This document shows, piece by piece, positions 35,491 through 46,590 of a stretch of DNA of 64,000 nt. Within the stretch, counting starts at the first letter, position 1, and every line of letters begins with the position of its first letter. Below the pieces are notes generated by a model that saw only the letters and a program-made list of their open reading frames with translations, was not told the origin of the DNA and searched no databases. Source of the DNA: Tetracentron sinense (taxonomy: Eukaryota; Streptophyta; Magnoliopsida; Trochodendrales; Trochodendraceae); NCBI GenBank assembly GCA_015143295.1, contig CM026563.1, positions 4,650,001-4,714,000 on the forward strand, read 5' to 3'. A program made the translations under genes and the position numbers.

Positions 35491-37895
35491 TGATGTGAGC
35501 ATGGATTTTTACCCCACTCTCTCAAAGGTTTGTTTGACTGAGAGTCGCTACCTATTCATTCTTAGGGATAGGTCCCGGGATTGTTAATTTGTTTGTTTGG
35601 ATAAGGCAAATAGTCTCGTCAGAGTTAGGGTAAGTGGTTCGATTAAGCTCTGGGGAAGGTGTTAGGCACCCCAGGACCCCCGTTTTATAACGGTTACCTA
35701 CTTCCTAAACTTAAGCCAAAATTTATTCTCAAAATTGATTTAAATGTCCAAAGTATTTAAGTAAGTTCTAATCCAAGAAAAATATAAAGCTAAATGTCTA
35801 GGGTCGAATCCGAGTTGGACTGCCTACGTACTCACCAGGGGTGAGATCAGACCGAGCTTAGTTCTGGCACATGAGCCCGTGCCAAGACTAAGGGGTATGT
35901 ATGTGTGTGCATAGGGTGGTCAGGGGTCTATCCCGAAAGGCTAGGGTTTAGTTCACCGGAGAAGTCAAGTGCTCAAGGGTTGGTCTAACCGCGGTTAGAG
36001 GGGTGTGGCTAGGGTTAGGGACTAACCCTAGTTAAGAAAAGGTCTAGTGAGTCTCTTTTTGGGATTTTTGGATTTTTGGATATTTTATGTGATTTAAGAG
36101 ATATATACAAACTAACCATGGTTAGGGACCAATGATGGTCAAAAGAAGTCTAACACAACAATAGTTTTGGTCTTTTGGGTTTTTATATTTTTATTTTGGT
36201 TTTTGTCATTTCATGTGAATATTACCAAGTGGATGACTTAACTAGGGTTAAAGAATTAATTGGGGTTGGACTAATTGTGGGTAGAAGCAAGGGCAGGTGT
36301 CCAAATGGGCTTGACCCATGTGGTAGAGCCTCAACGGGCTTGGATTGGGCCTGAGCCTCGAGTACAGTTGCTGTTTAGGGAATACAAGGAATGGCGGTAA
36401 TTGTTTTACCGCCATTCCCAATACTGTATATATTGGGAATGTCGGTAGAACAAATACCGCCATTCCTGTTTTTCCAGGAACAGCAAGCATGCAAGCCATG
36501 GGGGAGATCAGGGACGACGTCACGTGGGCTGGTGGGCCCAGGGGAGAGGTCTAGGTATATTTTCAAGTGTCCTGGGCCGACATTGGGCCTTGGGCTTGGA
36601 TCAAATGGGCCCACGAACGCCCTAAAGCCATTGGTTTAACAAAACACAGAATGTCGGTACTAGTATTACCGACATTCTGTATAAGTTTGATTTTAAGCCA
36701 ATTAACCCTAGTTAGGCTACACCCCAAGACATGGGGAGTTAAGGTGAATTGCACGAGAGTCCTGGAGACCCAAAACAGGCCCTGGATTGGACCAGGACCT
36801 CACCATGTGTGAGCTACGACTCCTGCAAAAGAAAGGTTTACAGTATCGATAATTATTCTACCGACACTGTCAAATTTTAAAAAAAACGGGGATTCAACTA
36901 CTGGGCTGTTCCACTGTGCGACCAAGGGGTTCCTCATGACTTGAGGACCCCCTAGAAGCTCGTGGAGGTGGGACAGTGGCTTGTGCTTGTGTGTGATGAT
37001 ACGTGTAGGTTCATGGGGGTTCCACTGCCATGGAGGAGGCAGGGAACCCCTCCTAAGCTACAATCACTAAGCTATACCCCTGGATATGGACCAGGGATTT
37101 ACAAGGGTGCTCGAAAATGAAAATACGAGGGCAGGGAAGGCCCCTTCCCAGCTGAGACATTGGCAATGGTGGTGGAGGGTGGCTGTCTGCAACGGTGTTA
37201 CTGCAGGTGAGTTGGCCTTCGAGCTTTTTGAGGGGAAACCAAGGGTTTAAAGGGTTTGAGGGTTCCAGATTTCACTAGAGGCTCTCTCCTGGAGTTTCAG
37301 GCGCCTCATTGCAGGGTGTGGGATTGGGTTTTTATAGAGGAAGAACAGTGAGGACATGGTGGGTATTAGGACTGGTGTAAGTGAGGTCAAGCGTGTGGAG
37401 GAGGTTTCTGAGGGTGGTCAGTCGCGTGGGGAGGCGGCATGGTGGTTTGGGAGAAGCAAGTGGTGCAGGGGTGGCTGTTACAGGCCTATAAACATGCAAT
37501 AGGTATTGGCGGTAATAGGTTTACCGCCATTACCTGTTACACAGGAAGCCAAATGTCGGTAGATGATCTACCGACATCTTGAATTTTGAATTTTCACGGG
37601 GGCCAGGCCCACTTGCACGGTTGAGTAGGATCTTGGGCCTAGCTTTGGGCCCAGGCTGGTTTACCTAAGGGTTTTAGGCCTTAGGGACTTGGGTCCACCT
37701 AGGGTTAGTACTAGGGCTACCTAGGGTTTAGGCTTGTAGCTATCTAGGGTTTAGGTTTTAATTATGGTTTAGACCTAGGGTTTATATGATGGTGGTCCTG
37801 AGGTTTAGGTGAGGTTGACTTGGGGTTTAGGTTTGAACTAACCATGGTTAAGTTAATTAACCATGGTAAGGGGGTGTAAAAATGGGGTGCTGACA
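35491..37895 (-). mobile_element. LTR-type element, probably a solo LTR, about 2.4 kb
   Basis: On the minus strand it begins TGTCAGCACCCCATTTTTAC and ends GCTCACATCA (TG...CA). Near 35655 it has GGGGAAGGTGTTAGGCACCC, a phrase typical of large plant Gypsy LTRs. It interrupts the right LINE copy, where the left copy reads straight through. No coding domain seen. It holds the palindrome set at 36388-37577. A fossil, probably Gypsy. Confidence 0.6.
36388..37577. repeat. Six dispersed palindromes with CGGTA...TACCG cores
   Basis: P1 36388-36418 (13-bp perfect arms GGAATGGCGGTAA). P2 36436-36466 (GGAATGTCGGTA/TACCGCCATTCC). P3 36646-36680 (14-bp perfect arms ACAGAATGTCGGTA). P4 36840-36870 (ACAGTATCGATA/TACCGACACTGT). 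P5 37501-37535 (AGGTATTGGCGGTAA, one mismatch). P6 37553-37577 (12-bp perfect arms ATGTCGGTAGAT). Outer arms differ between sites; within a site they match. Confidence 0.85.
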
Positions 37896-38735
37896 CCTAA
37901 ATCATATTAAATGCATTCAAGGCGATGACCAGAGTTGTTAATGATTTTTGTTGAATTTGTCCAAACATATTATCAATGCATTATCTCAAATATTTGGGTC
38001 GGCAGTACAAATTTTCTCTTACTATTTAATTTAATTAAAATTCATAACTTCGGTGAAGTCGTGTCATCAATATTTTCACATTAATTTTATTGCATTCCCC
38101 TCCCATTAGAACCTTCAATGGGCATTAGTTCACTTCTCCATATGGAGCTGCTAGTTGCCTTCATTGAATGTGTTCAAACTATCTCAATTGACTCTTATTT
38201 ATTTTATTACACATTAGAGCTACTCCTAGATCCTCTTGAATGTGCTCATCTCTCATCTTATCTTTCATTGTCTTCACACTCATCTATCTCAACATCCTTA
38301 TATCGAGTACATTGATTTTGTTATTATGTTGCTTCTTAATAGCCCACATTCTATTCTATGAATTATAGCATGTCTTATTGATGTCTTATACTATTTAATT
38401 TTGTTAGTTTGATCAAGATGCCAACCACCACATAGCACTTTGGAAATAATTCTCCACTTTAGTCCTCTAACTTAAATTTTATGACCATCATCATCTTTAA
38501 TCTCTCTATCATTGTGAATAATAGAACCTATATATTGAAACGTTACTTTGAATCATCTCTTAGTTATCTATCTTAACAACCGTCTCCACCTATTTATGTT
38601 TTTATTAAAATTGCATTCTATATATATATTTAGTCTCAGTCCGACTCTATAATTCTAGTTTTGCATTTATCATTCATTCATTAGTATCATATCATCTGCA
38701 AATAACATACATCAAAAGACCTCATTTTGAATATG
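37896..38735 (-). pseudogene. RTE-type LINE fragment (reverse-transcriptase part), right copy
   Basis: Counterpart of 29236-30070: same 3' UTR phrase (CTCAAATATTTGGG), same tail coding region, same FADD-box region near 38690-38720. Many stops. A GA run follows at 38767-38798. Confidence 0.7.
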
Positions 38736-38748
38736 AGCTGTCAAATTC

Positions 38749-38800
<52 letters not shown>

Positions 38801-39143
38801 ATGACTAATGAATTAGGTGATTTATAGGAATGAACATTTTGTTCAGAATCCACCCCAAATGAAAGAAGATAATGGAAAAAAATTGAACAAGTCCTCTTTA
38901 AGAGAAACTCAAGGCCTTATAATAAATCTAGTATTAAAATACAAAGACTGATTGTGAAAAGTGTTTGGATTTAGGATGTAAAATACCAAGGGTCAGCACG
39001 CTTCATTTTGAGAGCTTATATGTGGTAAACATGTAAGGGTGATGATCCTCACTTTGATGAACCCACTCCAGAGATCCTTAATCGGATGATCATATCCATC
39101 CCACCCACAGGCTTTCTTTAATTGTTCATTCCCAATAGCATGA

Positions 39144-39852
39144 TTTGGGTTGTAATTAAGCCAAGCCAAGCTAGCTCGTCAACTCGTTTGAGCCAAGCTT
39201 TGACATTTCGGGCTCGAATGAATCGAGCTAAGCTTTTATTTGAGTTCAAATGTTTAAACAAGCCAAGCTCAAGCTAGACCTATTTGATTCAGCTCGGCTC
39301 AAAGCTTAGCTCATTTAGGACTTAGTTCGGCTTGAGCTCAACTCGAAATATTCTATATATACAATACTTTTTTTCTAATGTTATTTATATTAATACAAAA
39401 TAATATTTTTAATTTTCTTTATTATAGATTGTAATAATTTTTAATTTGTAATAAGTTCTAGAGATAATAATAACAAATAAAAATTTGATCTAACTCTATA
39501 CTCTTCGGATCGAAATACGATCCCCAAATCTTATTTTCGTTAATGAATGTATTAATTTTCTATAATTTTTTGTATTTTAATTCATTAATAAACACTTTTA
39601 TTAAAATCATATAAAATTAGAAAAAAAATTCCGTGAACCAAGCTTGAGCCAACCCAAACTCAGCTTGGCTTGAATAGAGTTTGAGCTTGAATAGAGCTCA
39701 AGCTTGATCAAATTTGTTAAAGCCACTGCTACAGGGAAAATAGCACTCGAGCAACTGACTGATCAGGGTCTGTATCTCGAATCAAGCTCAAGTTGAGCTC
39801 GAGCATGTTCAAGCCAAGCTCAAACTTGGCCAAGGCTCAAGCACTACATCCC
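39144..39852. mobile_element. hAT-like element, right-copy counterpart of 30496
   Basis: Left TTTGGGTTGTAATTAAGCC, right CTCAAGCACTACATCCCT. Longer than the left copy through an extra stretch near 39720-39780 and repeated GCTTGAATAGAG. Confidence 0.55.
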
Positions 39853-40089
39853 TGGCACAAGAGGCGGGGTGTACCAAACAAAGCCTTCAGTTTATTCTTT
39901 TTGTTCCATGAAATAGGAGATCCAACAATGCTCTTCGGGGGTCTATCTGTTCTTAATAATTTTCTGATTCTGTCTTGAGTGTTCTGAGTAGACTCAGATA
40001 TCTCTCGCTATGACCCATGTTGGCAAAGGCGTTCCGCTACCTGATTTGCTTCTCAATACACATGGTGAAACCTTCTCATCCCGATCTTG

Positions 40090-42740
40090 CTGCATAGGGT
40101 CTCTTGAGTCTTCATTATAATCCTTCATAGCCTCCACGGTGCTTTTCTTTTCCCTGCAAGACATTCAATAAAATTCTCCTTCGACCTCTGGTATTCGATG
40201 TTCTATTCCACAGCCAGTTGGACTCCTTTCCAAAAAGCTTGGCCTTTCCCCCACTAAGCTGTCTGCTTTCCCAATTACCATGCAGCATTTTCTTTAAGTT
40301 CCCAGTACAGTCACATAATACGCAGCCAATGGCTGCATTCCTCTGCGTATGGACTGAGCCATCAAAGTTACTTTTGATCCATGGGTGGTCTGGACCTCTC
40401 CATTGGATCATTCTGCATTCCATTTTGATCTTGCCTGCTTGCTGGGGACCTGTCATCTCATTTATTTTGTTAGCTTATCCTTAAATGATTGATAGTGTCT
40501 TTAAGTTTGCTCTATATCATAGAAGGAGTTTGTATCTTTTTATCTGAAATATTCTTCAATTTCTTTACCAGATATTCCATCAAATGAATGCAATTCTTAT
40601 AGCTGTATGCATTTTGTCTCCATTTGGACCATTTCTGGTATCTTCCAGGGCCTTATGTCATCCAGCCAATCTGCAAAACCATTAGATTGAGTAGTTAATG
40701 AAGTATGCACATTATTGCACATCTGAATAGGCATTCCATAAATATATGATCGACTGATTCCTCATTAACACGGTGGCAAGGGTGCATTCCCTAATCCCTA
40801 CAGACGTGGATTTTTCTTTTTGCTAGCAGGTCTCTAGTTGGGAGCCTGTATCTGCAGCATAGCCAAAGGAAGTGGTTCATCTTGGGAGATCATTCAGTCC
40901 CAAAACCCATTTTAACAAGTCAGCCTTTTTTTTTAAAATTGTTACTGTCACGGTATATAATAAAGCCAACGCAAATATACAAAAGAAGATAACATATCTA
41001 AGAGATAAATGAGATGTAAACTCAAAAACCAGAAACACAACGAATAAAAGAAACAATACAACTAATTAATACATGCAAAATAACCCGGGACTTGATGATT
41101 ATACTGCCCAAATTATCAAAGCAGAGCTCCCAAGTTTGCATCTATATGACGGATTCCCAACCATTCCAAGATTGACCAACGAATACGCGCACAAAGACAG
41201 TGTGAGGGAGAAAGCGTGTCCTCAAAAACTCTAGAGTTCCTCTTGCCATATTGACCAAGCAATGATCCTAGGCAAAACTGACCAAAACGCCACATGGGTA
41301 CTATCCACACTAACTCGAGACCAGCATGACAAAAAATTCCAGAAGGAGGCAGCAGGGAAGACCCATGGTACCCTTGCTCACGAGAGGAAAAAACCTCATA
41401 TCTCAAAAGCAACAGGGCAATGTAATAACAAATGATCCACCGACTCTTCCACTAGAAGGCGCATAAAAGAGCGATTTGCCAACTTCCACCCTCTTTTTTT
41501 TCAAATTTTTGCAAGTCATAACCTAATCCAAGATGCTACAGTCCAAAGGAAAAATGATACTTTTGATGGAATTTTTGGATTCCACACAGACTTGTGAGGA
41601 AATGAGTGTAGAAGTCACCTCAAGTAACTATAGTAATGATTTCACTGAGAATTGATATTTGTTGCCCCTCGCCCAGACTTAACAAGTCTGCCTTTGCGTG
41701 TCTATTGTCTGGCTGGGCCATTTTCTTCACCCATGTGTCAGACTTAACTGAGTTACCGAATGGGTTTGGGCCACAACATAACATATCCTCTTGGTCCGAG
41801 ATTGAAAGCTTTTTATCTCCTCTACCGTTCTTTACTGCCTGTAATTCACATTCTCTACCTTCTGCTATGCAATCACATACTCTTAAGGTTTGTGTTTGTG
41901 TTGTCTTTGGGTTTATGAGATTAGAGAGAGAATGGGAGTTTCTTGGACCCAATTATCAAGCAAAAACAGTATTTGGTTGTCATTTACAATGACCCATCCC
42001 ATTCCTTAGTTAATGAGGTCTCTACCTTTTAAGTCACTTTGCCAAGCCCATGAAGGACTTCCATTTATCGCGGCCCGAAATAAACTTTTTTTTTCTTAGA
42101 TAATGACTTAGCATCAGATAGTGTTCTGGTCTGTCAATATTCTCCATCCTAGTTTTGCCATCGTGGTCATATTAATGTTAAAATCCCTGATTCCTAGCCC
42201 TCCATCTTGCTTTAGGCAGCACAACTTGTCCAAGGCCACTAATTCCATGGTTTTGTTTTTTTTGCATTATTTTGAAAGAGGAACTCTCTCTGGAGTTTCT
42301 GAACACCTTTGGTAAAAGAAATCAGCTCATTGAGTATTGCAGCCATGACAGCCTTAATCATAGTGATCCTACCAGCTCTCGATAGTGTCTTGGTCTTCCA
42401 GTGTTGCATTTTCATTTTGAACTTCTCAATGAGGTCATTAGCTGATCCCTCAATCACTTGCTTCTTTCTCAGGGCACCCCCTGGTATTTGTCTATTTTGG
42501 AGCATATAGGGATTCTTAAGGGTCTCTTGCACCAGTTTGCTATATTTGCTGAACATAGTAGCATCAGACTTTTGTACCTTCACCTTCTGCCCAGAGGCTT
42601 TGCAGTATCTATCCAAGGTGTCTGCTATAATTCTAGCTGCTGGAAATGTCACTTTGGCAAATATTATGCAGTCATCAGCGAACAGCGATCATCAAGTGAG
42701 ATATATTTGGCCCTGACCTTCCAATAGGAGACAACCTTGA
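40090..42740 (-). pseudogene. L1-type LINE fragments, minus strand
   Basis: Reverse transcriptase C-terminal part: LFADDCIIFAKV (about 42650-42690), then GQKVKVQKSDATMF, WKTKTLSRAGRITMIKAVMAAI and a stop near 42240. An RNase-H-like domain at 40115-40456 has HPWIKSNFDGSV and AAIGCVLCDCTGNL. Plant L1 elements of this order are common. The region between is scrambled and interrupted by a second L1 end (40925-41480). Not functional. Confidence 0.75.
40925..41480 (-). mobile_element. 3' end of a second L1-type LINE inserted in the first
   Basis: Minus strand contains ESVDHLLLHCPVAFEIW, the zinc-knuckle (zf-RVT) tail of plant L1 elements, and ends at an A-run (plus-strand T/A tract at about 40927). 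Nested inside 40090-42740. Confidence 0.6.
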
Positions 42741-42789
42741 GTTTTGTTCATGGGTCAATGTTTCTAGACAATGACTCTGCACATAGGAA

Positions 42790-43040
42790 TGAAAAGTAAC
42801 CACAAGTACACCATTTGCACAACAGTAAATTGATTAATATCTTGCTCTGAAATATCGAATGATCTGGCCTGTTGCTCCACACAATCCTAGCTCAAATATC
42901 TTGAGCCCTTGGATGATATTAATGAAAATTGATCACAAGTACACCATTTCCACACCAGTAAATTGATTAATATTCTTGTTCCGAAATAGTGAATGAGCTG
43001 GCCTGTTGCTCCACACAATCCTAACCCAAATATCTTGAGC
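42790..43040. repeat. Tandem duplication of about 128 bp
   Basis: CACAAGTACACCATTT, ACAGTAAATTGATTAATAT, GGCCTGTTGCTCCACACAA and TATCTTGAGCCCTTGGAT each occur twice in order. A further looser duplicate (GAGAGGT...GGCTAGAAAGCA) lies at 43291-43412. Function unknown. Confidence 0.75.
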
Positions 43041-43725
43041 CCTTGGATCATATTTGATTAAGAATCAAGAATGACTCAACAAATATTCTTCCGAACAATC
43101 ACTAACCACAATCACCATTTGCCATAATATCTTGTTAAATATCCCTGGCCAGTATATAGGTATTCCATAAAGCACTCGTTCCATACTGCAATTAGATTAT
43201 ATAAGATGTCATCAATGGCTTCATGCCACAAATAAAGAACGAATATACACTGTCATTAGCTTATAGATGTTAATTAATAAAAGCTAACTGAGAGGTGTAT
43301 CCAAATTTAAACTATTCGCGTGTTTGGCTAGAAAGCACAACTTATTCTGATATCTTACTGAGAGGTTGATCCAAATGTGTACTCCGTGCGTGTGGCTAGA
43401 AAGCATAACTTATTTTGATCACTTCCAGAAAAGGTTCACAATTATTTGTTTTTTTTTTAATACATCTCAATTTTCTATTCACTAATCTCCTATTATTTGT
43501 TGTCCCTAAAAAAACTACCTAAAAGAGAATGCATCTGCATAAATTTCAAATACATGTTATTTGATTCCTACTTTGTGTACTAACTTTGTCCAATTCCAAA
43601 GCACTAATCAACTGTAGGAATTTCACAGAAAGTAAAATAGTAATAATGCAACTGCAGACAATAAAGGTGCATAGGAAAGAAGAAGGAAGGAGGAAGAATT
43701 AGAGAGTGGAAGAAAGATAACTTAC
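43041..43725. other. Non-coding stretch left of the CARB relic
   Basis: Starts as an intron-like sequence after the GTAAGT donor of the relic; no following CARB exon is recognisable. The methionine-initiated open stretch 43604-43804 overlaps the relic's end. Confidence 0.5.
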
Positions 43726-44662
43726 CTTTGTAACTACATAAATCTATGAGAGGCTCAAAACTCCCTGGCATTCTCTTTGTGATGTCATTCGGGATCTGAT
43801 CCAACCTTTACTCAACAGATAAAATAAGCAGCCATCTTTGCTATCGGGAAACCCAATATTCTTGGAAGCCAAAGCCGAGGGCCTCGATACACTAGGGTTC
43901 ATCTCAAATTCTCAATCATCATGAGTTCCCCATCTTTGGGATTGACATAAAATTTAACATTTGAAACCCCACATTCAACACCGGTTTTCCTTATGATTGC
44001 AATTGAGTGATCCCTATGAGGCTATGACGCTGGTATTCTTTATCTGACAGAGTCTAAGCAGGGGCCACTGTTGTCAATGTTCTCAATGAAGCATATAATA
44101 ACCACATTGTCCCACCAAATCTCTCATAACCTAAAGCTCATACTCCTTCCATCCCAAGAAAGACTTCTCCACCAAAACTCGCAACACCAAGCTGGCTGCA
44201 AGCCCAGACTCACAAATCGACTTGAATTCCTTCCTAATGTAACTTGTAACCAATCCCACCTCCAATTCCACCCAACGTGAATGCCGGGCAGATGATTAGA
44301 TTAAACCATCCAATTGAATCGGCAATCTCAATACAATCGTTTAGAGTGCTAACTATTCCCAAAGGAGGTTTTAGACCGCATAAATCTTTGCTCCGATTAA
44401 CTCAACGCCATGCCAAGACAACAACAAGGTTAATAGCTGTCTGGACTCTGCCTGCCCATGGTGGAGGGCACCGGGCTCTCCTTCTCAAGAACCTTCTCAA
44501 CTAGCTTGGGGGCCATGGGGGTGATATAGGTCTTATCCACCATGTCAGGGTCGGGCATGATTGTGGCCAAACGTTTCAGTAAGGGAGATGATGACTAATG
44601 GATTCGAATTTATGAGAACAACTTGGAATCCCTCTTCTTTGAAGGCAAAATAAACCTAGTAG
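43726..44662 (-). pseudogene. CARB: Broken fragment of carbamoyl-phosphate synthetase large subunit
   Basis: CARB makes carbamoyl phosphate for arginine and pyrimidines in plastids. Minus-strand pieces in family order, spread over frames: [106 protein letters not shown] and LDQIPNDITKRMPGSFEPLID. They span roughly residues 25-335 of the first synthetase half. There is an extra stretch of about 31 bp after NSNP, several frame changes and multiple stops. The piece ends at a proper donor: AAG then GTAAGT (after the family's VVTK position). So it is a duplicated genomic piece, not a processed cDNA copy. No later exon recognised to the left. Confidence 0.87.
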
Positions 44663-45276
44663 AGAAGCAATCACAAGGGTTAGATCAAAAATAATGGTTA
44701 GGATTAAAATACTCTTTATTGTTCTAATCAGCTCACCTCTTCTATACCGTTAGATTGCAAATAATAGTTAGGATTAAAACACTCTTTATTGTTCTAATTG
44801 TTTAATTCCCAAAACTACCCTTAATCATCTCTAAAGATGTTCCCTTTTTTTCTCTCTCCACGCCCAGCTCTCTCTCTCCCTAGTTCTCTCTCTCTCCACG
44901 CCCAACTCTCTCTCTCAAACCTTTGAGAATGGTGTCTCTACAAAAACCCTTTTTTTTTATAGTCAGAGAGTTTGAATTCTCTGGTTCTAGGTCTCTCTGC
45001 TTGTTTTGTTTTCCTAGTGAGAGAGCAATGTAATATGCTTCAATAGCGATCTATCTCTCTTGTTTTGTCTTTCTTTTGTTTTGGAATGTAAGGGTTCCCG
45101 TTAATGGCGGTTTTAAATGTTGTTTTGAAATCTGCTTTTCCTTTAGCATTAACAACGGTTTTAAATGTTGTTCTAGAATCTGCTTCTCCTTTAGCATTAA
45201 CAGAGTTCCACTTATTTTAAAGTTAAGTTCATGGTGGTTCTGTAAGTTCGTTTTACTTCTATTTGTGTTAGGATCT

Positions 45277-46590
45277 TGTAATGGATAAAATTCGTAAAAG
45301 GAAGGGGTAAAGTGGAAATTCCCCACTCTCAAAAACTAACCGATATACCCCACTTGGGCTATGTGCTGGCTCTCTTAAGTGTGGTCTGACAGGTGACATC
45401 ATCATGACCACACAAGTCATGATGACTCCAAATGCCTATAAATAAGCAAGAATCATCAGAGAGAAAAGGATGGTGTAGGAGGCAAGAGAGAAAGTAAGGA
45501 AAGAAAGAGGAAGAAGAAGAAGAAGAAGAAGAAGAAGGAGGAGAACTGGGAAGCTTGGGTTGTTCACACCCCAACCCCGAAGGGCTATGAAGACAATCAC
45601 CCACCTGATTCTCTCCTCTTCATTTGATGTTCTCCGCACCACTTGATGCTCTCCACGGCCTCACGATCGATTATGGCCATCGGATGCTTTCTCGAATCGG
45701 CCATGTCGGCCTGATGTTCTCCATAAACGGTACCCTTACACTCTGTTAATATCTTATGCTTCATGTTTATCTATTTGGTGATATGTTAATGTCACACTAC
45801 CACTTGCACGATCACGAAATTGATCATCTGCTAGGTATACTCATATTTGGACTCGTGCCCGACGCTGTGAATTGTACCCGAGCTACATTGTCGACTGTAG
45901 CCAAGCTACGTCATCCGAGCTACGCTGTCGACTGTACCCGAGTTACGTCCTCCGAGCTACGTTGTCGACTGTACCCGAGCTACGTCCTCCGAGCTACGTT
46001 GTCGACTGTACCCGAGCTACGTCCTCCGTCCTTCGAGCTACGCTGTCGACTGTACCCGAGCTACGTTGTCGACTGTACCCAAGCTACATCCTCCGTCCTC
46101 CGAGCTACGTTGTTGACTGTACCCGAGTTACGTCCTCCGTCCTCCGAGTTACGCTGTTGACTGTACCCGAGCTACGTCCTCCGAGCTACGTTGTCGACTG
46201 TACCCGAGCTACATCTCCTGAGCTACGTCCTCTACGTCTCCATCGCTCGTCCTCCAGAGCACGATGCCAGAGCCCGTCCTCAAACACATTCGCACCGACC
46301 TGTCGAAAGCTCAATGACCTCGCGATAAGTATCTTTACACTCTCATGCTCATATGCATATGCCTTATACTGACTTGCTCGTCGGAGTGTATGATAGGTCG
46401 GACGACCACCCACCTTGTGGAGGATGAACCCGAGCTGAATATCAGACGATTATGTACGGAATGTCGCTTCTTTCGAAGAGCGTGCCATATGACCAAGGGT
46501 ATAGATGACTCGTACATGCAGATGAATGTACAGGACATGAACCATGCAACCCCTGTGAGGTACCGCTAGTCCCGAAAAAATCCCTTTACA
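45277..46590 (+). mobile_element. Solo LTR with perfect 5-bp duplication, about 1.3 kb
   Basis: TGTAATGG...CTTTACA flanked by GATCT on both sides (45272-45276 and 46591-46595). TATAAATA at 45437-45444 gives plus orientation. A (GAA)n run follows at about 45510-45540, then the GTCGAC minisatellite at 45868-46230. No internal region. The exact duplication suggests a fairly recent insertion. Superfamily uncertain. Confidence 0.8.
45868..46230. repeat. GTCGAC minisatellite, about nine irregular units
   Basis: A core of GAGCTACG(T/C)TGTCGACTGTACCC alternates with an optional spacer GAGCTACGTCCTCC of 14-22 bp. Unit lengths therefore switch between about 23 and 45 bp. GACTGTACCC recurs eight times plus one GACTGTAGCC variant. 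Two reading frames stay open through it (RATLSTVPELRPPS and YVVDCTRATS types), probably a by-product of the word composition. Confidence 0.85.

Larger units (their letters stand above)
31033..39852. repeat. Segmental duplication, right copy (enlarged by insertions)
   Basis: Matches 27725-31032 piece by piece. Insertions lie at 31433, 31756, 32226, 34808 and 35491; all five are missing from the left copy, whose sequence runs straight across those points. Confidence 0.85.

Noticed and set aside
36388-36680. Plant miRNA genes
   Set aside because: Stems are only 12-14 bp, too short for a plant miRNA precursor; kept as palindromes of unknown role.
37690-37810. Interstitial telomere
   Set aside because: Words are degenerate and interspersed, not a TTTAGGG array, and lie inside an LTR.
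45868-46230. CRISPR-like array
   Set aside because: Units are contiguous and of switching length, without unique spacers, inside a plant LTR; it is a minisatellite.
45756-46372. Repeat protein encoded by the two long open frames
   Set aside because: Both frames are open because the repeat words lack stop codons; no start context, splice support or recognisable domain.
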